A stretch of 7,220 bases of DNA from GCA-003244245 sp035714625 (GTDB lineage Bacteria; Actinomycetota; Actinomycetes; Mycobacteriales; Pseudonocardiaceae). The stretch spans positions 1-7,220 of the forward strand of contig DASTLT010000054.1 in assembly GCA_035714625.1 (NCBI GenBank). Reading direction: 5' to 3'. The notes under the pieces were generated by a model. The model searched no databases, had not been told where the DNA came from, and worked only from the letters and a program-made list of their open reading frames with translations. Below, one piece after another: positions 5,637 through 7,220 of the stretch. Positions within the stretch are counted from its first letter, which is position 1; the number at the start of each line of letters is the position of its first letter. The position numbers and the translations under genes were made by a program.

Positions 5637-5724
5637 CTGGTCAACCGGGTAGCAACAGGTGCAGCCGGGTCGCGTCGCGGAAATTCGGTGGCGCGGGGCA
5701 TGCCGGTCGTGCCGGAATGGTGCC

Positions 5725-6756
5725 ATGAGCAGCACGAGCCTCAGCACGCTCTCCCTGACAGCAGTCCGGCCCGCCGACGAGGCGGCGATCCGGGACTGGT
5801 ACGAGCTGCGTCGCGCGGTGGTGCAGGCCGACCTGCCGGGTGACCCACCCCCGTGCTGGGTCCACACCCTCGGCCGGGTGCGCTACCCCTGGCCCGGGGC
5901 ACAGGAGACCGTGTGGCTGGCCCGCAGCGGCGGGTCGGTGGTCGGGAGCTGCCTGCTGAACCTGCCGACGCTGGACAACCTGCAGAACGCTACGGGTGAG
6001 GTCCTGGTCGCTCCCGAGTACCGGCGGCGCGGTATCGGCCGGGCGTTGCTCGCCCACCTGCGGGCCGAGGCGGCGCGGCACGGCCGGATCCGGCTGATCG
6101 GCGAGCTGGCTCAACCACTGGATCCCGCGGCGCCCGACCCGGCAGGCCGGTTCGCGGCGGCGTCCGGAGCGGTGCTGGCCCTGATGGCAACCTGGCGCCG
6201 GCTCGACGTCGGGTCGCTCGACCCGGAGCCGCTCGCCCGGCTGGAGCGGCAGGCCCGGGCCAAGTCCCGGGGCTACTCGCTGGTGCAGTGGGTGGGCAGC
6301 ACGCCGCAGCAGTGGCTGGCCGGCCTGGCCTACCTGACCGGGCGGATGTCCACCGACGCCCCGCTCGACGACCTGCGGTGGGATGCCGAGGTCTATGACG
6401 TGGCGCGGATCCGGGACCGCGACGCCGCCTTGCCCACCCGCGGCCTGCACATGGTCACTACCGGGGCGGTGCACGATGCCACCGGGCAACTGGTCGCCTT
6501 CACCCAGCTTGGCGGTCATGCGACGTCCACCTGGTACGCCGAGCAGTGGGACACCATCGTCGCTCCGGAGCACCGCGGCCACCGGCTGGGCACCCTGATC
6601 AAGGTGGCCAACCTCGAGTACGCCCGGGCGCAGCGCCCCGAGGTGCGCGTGGTCGACACCGTGAACGCCGACTCCAACCCGTACATGGTCGCGATCAACG
6701 AGGCCATGGGGTTCCGCTCGCACCGCCGGTTGGGGGAGTGGGAGCTTGACCTGTAG
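5725..6756 (+). CDS. Two-domain GNAT-family N-acetyltransferase
   Basis: This 343-residue protein contains two GNAT folds in tandem. The first covers roughly residues 10-160 and has an acetyl-CoA motif A, VAPEYRRRGIGRALL (RRGIG at 101-105). The second covers roughly residues 185-343 and has the variant VAPEHRGHRLGTLIK (279-293), followed by VNADSNPYMVAINEAMGFR, a typical GNAT C-terminal signature. GNAT enzymes transfer acetyl or acyl groups from CoA to amines; tandem forms are common in actinobacteria and include mycothiol synthase MshD. This sequence is not clearly MshD, and the substrate is unknown. The start at 5725 was chosen because MSSTSLSTLSLTAVRPAD leads directly into the fold. A GTG at 5659 would add 22 unlikely residues. 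The ribosome binding site is weak (GGAA at 5714-5717). The gene follows the MetE-like gene after 88 bases, with no clear promoter. Confidence 0.87.
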   Translation: MSSTSLSTLSLTAVRPADEAAIRDWYELRRAVVQADLPGDPPPCWVHTLGRVRYPWPGAQETVWLARSGGSVVGSCLLNLPTLDNLQNATGEVLVAPEYRRRGIGRALLAHLRAEAARHGRIRLIGELAQPLDPAAPDPAGRFAAASGAVLALMATWRRLDVGSLDPEPLARLERQARAKSRGYSLVQWVGSTPQQWLAGLAYLTGRMSTDAPLDDLRWDAEVYDVARIRDRDAALPTRGLHMVTTGAVHDATGQLVAFTQLGGHATSTWYAEQWDTIVAPEHRGHRLGTLIKVANLEYARAQRPEVRVVDTVNADSNPYMVAINEAMGFRSHRRLGEWELDL

Positions 6757-6791
6757 CGACTGGGCCGGTGGCGGCGGCGGGAGGCAGTCGC
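6756..6791 (+). terminator. Hairpin at the end of the GNAT gene, possible terminator
   Basis: GCGACTG (6756-6762, beginning at the last base of the stop codon) and CAGTCGC (6785-6791) form a perfect 7-bp stem around a G-rich 22-base loop. No T-run follows. The position directly after the stop supports a terminator or 3'-end stabilising role, but the large loop and missing U-tract keep confidence low. Confidence 0.35.
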
Positions 6792-6828
6792 GGGTGGGGT
6801 CCCCCTCGGATGGTGGCGTTGGTAGGTG

Positions 6829-6834
6829 TAGCGT
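6829..6834 (+). promoter_or_regulatory. Candidate -10 element for the cold shock gene
   Basis: TAGCGT fits TAnnnT and is directly preceded by TG. No good -35 is visible. If used, it would give a 5' leader of roughly 160 bases before the cold shock ATG. Other TAG-containing hexamers overlap this stretch, so the exact element is uncertain. Confidence 0.25.
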
Positions 6835-6872
6835 AGGCCCCTGGTTGTGGTCGTGTTGTTCCCCGATCGCCA

Positions 6873-6909
6873 GCGAAGCGTCCGTGGAATGTGTGACTAC
6901 GGGCTTCGC
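6873..6909 (+). promoter_or_regulatory. Long imperfect hairpin in the cold shock gene leader
   Basis: GCGAAGC (6873-6879) pairs with GCTTCGC (6903-6909). After a 2-base bulge, CCGTGG (6882-6887) pairs with CTACGG (6897-6902) with one G-U pair, leaving a 9-base loop. This makes about 13 base pairs. A second hairpin, GGAGA-CCAA-TCTCC (6919-6932), follows. Long structured 5' leaders are known for enterobacterial cspA mRNA, where structure changes with temperature; applying that here is an inference. Confidence 0.45.
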
Positions 6910-6994
6910 GTGCCTGCTGGAGACCAATCTCCCGGCTGCGTGGTCCGCACAACCGCGGGTCGGCACGGTGCTGGCCCAGGCATCAAGATTATCA

Positions 6995-6999
6995 GGGAG
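6995..6999 (+). promoter_or_regulatory. Ribosome binding site of the cold shock gene
   Basis: GGGAG lies 5 bases before the ATG at 7005, in a locally A/T-rich stretch (AAGATTATCA, 6985-6994) that should be poorly structured and accessible. Confidence 0.65.
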
Positions 7000-7004
7000 A
7001 GCAC

Positions 7005-7208
7005 ATGGCACAGGGCGTCGTGAAGTGGTTCAACGCGGAGAAGGGGTTCGGCTTCATCTCCGTCGACGGGGGTGGCCCCGACGTGTTCGTCCACTTCTCC
7101 GCCATCCAGGGTGACGGTTACCGCAGCCTGGAAGAGAACCAGCGCGTGGAGTTCGAGTCGAGTCAGGGCCCCAAGGGGCCGCAGGCCGACTCGGTCCGCG
7201 CCATCTGA
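7005..7208 (+). CDS. Cold shock protein, CspA family
   Basis: This 67-residue protein is a single, complete cold-shock domain, a five-stranded beta-barrel that binds single-stranded RNA and DNA and acts as an RNA chaperone. The start MAQGVVKWFNAEKGFGFI is canonical. RNP1 is KGFGFI (residues 13-18) and RNP2 is VFVHF (27-31), with W8 and the aromatic surface residues F9, F15, F17, F28, H30 and F31 all present. The C-terminus GPKGPQADSVRAI is also typical. It stands alone after a 248-base spacer with structured RNA potential, so it probably has its own promoter. The window ends 12 bases after the stop, so no terminator can be seen. The paralogue (CspA, CspB and so on) cannot be assigned; it may be constitutive rather than cold-induced. 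Confidence 0.97.
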   Translation: MAQGVVKWFNAEKGFGFISVDGGGPDVFVHFSAIQGDGYRSLEENQRVEFESSQGPKGPQADSVRAI

Positions 7209-7220
7209 GCATTCCTTCGC

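Noticed and set aside
5659..5724. GTG start adding 22 residues to the GNAT protein
   Set aside because: No ribosome binding site, and the extra Arg/Gly/Cys-rich residues precede the fold without matching the family.
5637..5724. Promoter or terminator in the 88-base gap between the MetE-like gene and the GNAT gene
   Set aside because: Only short direct repeats (CCGGGT, TGCCGG) are present; no convincing -10/-35 pair and no stable stem followed by a T-run.
5641..7011. Long minus-strand open frame (456 codons) covering the GNAT gene and the csp leader
   Set aside because: It lies opposite a well-supported GNAT gene, has low-complexity composition rich in Arg, Pro, Gly and Gln, and shows no recognisable motif. 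This is typical of GC-rich antisense frames.

Overview
The window is GC-rich, with third codon positions almost always G or C, and looks like chromosomal DNA of a high-GC actinomycete (order not determined; Pseudonocardiales- or Mycobacteriales-like is a guess). The gene content is mostly core metabolism: electron transfer flavoprotein, tRNA thiolation, a methionine-synthase-like protein and a cold shock protein. No transposase, integrase, tRNA, rRNA or CRISPR array is visible.

Layout. (1) At the left edge a minus-strand gene (start at 71) runs out of the window; its visible N-terminus is a calcium-loop repeat of the FG-GAP/VCBS kind. (2) A 286-base divergent intergenic region (72-357) holds several inverted repeats, including a 27-bp dyad (250-276) that is the best operator candidate. 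(3) etfB (358-1140) and etfA (1169-2128) form a two-gene unit encoding both subunits of the electron transfer flavoprotein. (4) After a 134-base gap comes a tight plus-strand operon: an IscS/NifS-type cysteine desulfurase (2263-3465), the tRNA 2-thiouridylase mnmA (3496-4608) and a short cobalamin-independent methionine-synthase-like protein (4605-5636). (5) Next are a two-domain GNAT acetyltransferase (5725-6756), a 248-base structured spacer, and a CspA-type cold shock protein (7005-7208).

How the genes work together. EtfA and EtfB together carry electrons from acyl-CoA dehydrogenases to the quinone pool. The desulfurase next to MnmA suggests a dedicated sulfur relay: persulfide made from cysteine is passed to MnmA for 2-thiolation of the wobble uridine, as with the YrvO-MnmA pair of Bacillus subtilis. 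The role of the MetE-like protein in this operon is unknown.

The most unusual structure is the desulfurase-mnmA junction. A 17-bp unit carrying a ribosome binding site and an ATGA stop/start overlap is present three times in tandem. It creates two 6-residue minicistrons (3462-3482 and 3479-3499) that link the stop of the desulfurase to the start of mnmA through three consecutive ATGA overlaps. The same arithmetic puts the desulfurase and mnmA in one reading frame, separated by a single TGA.
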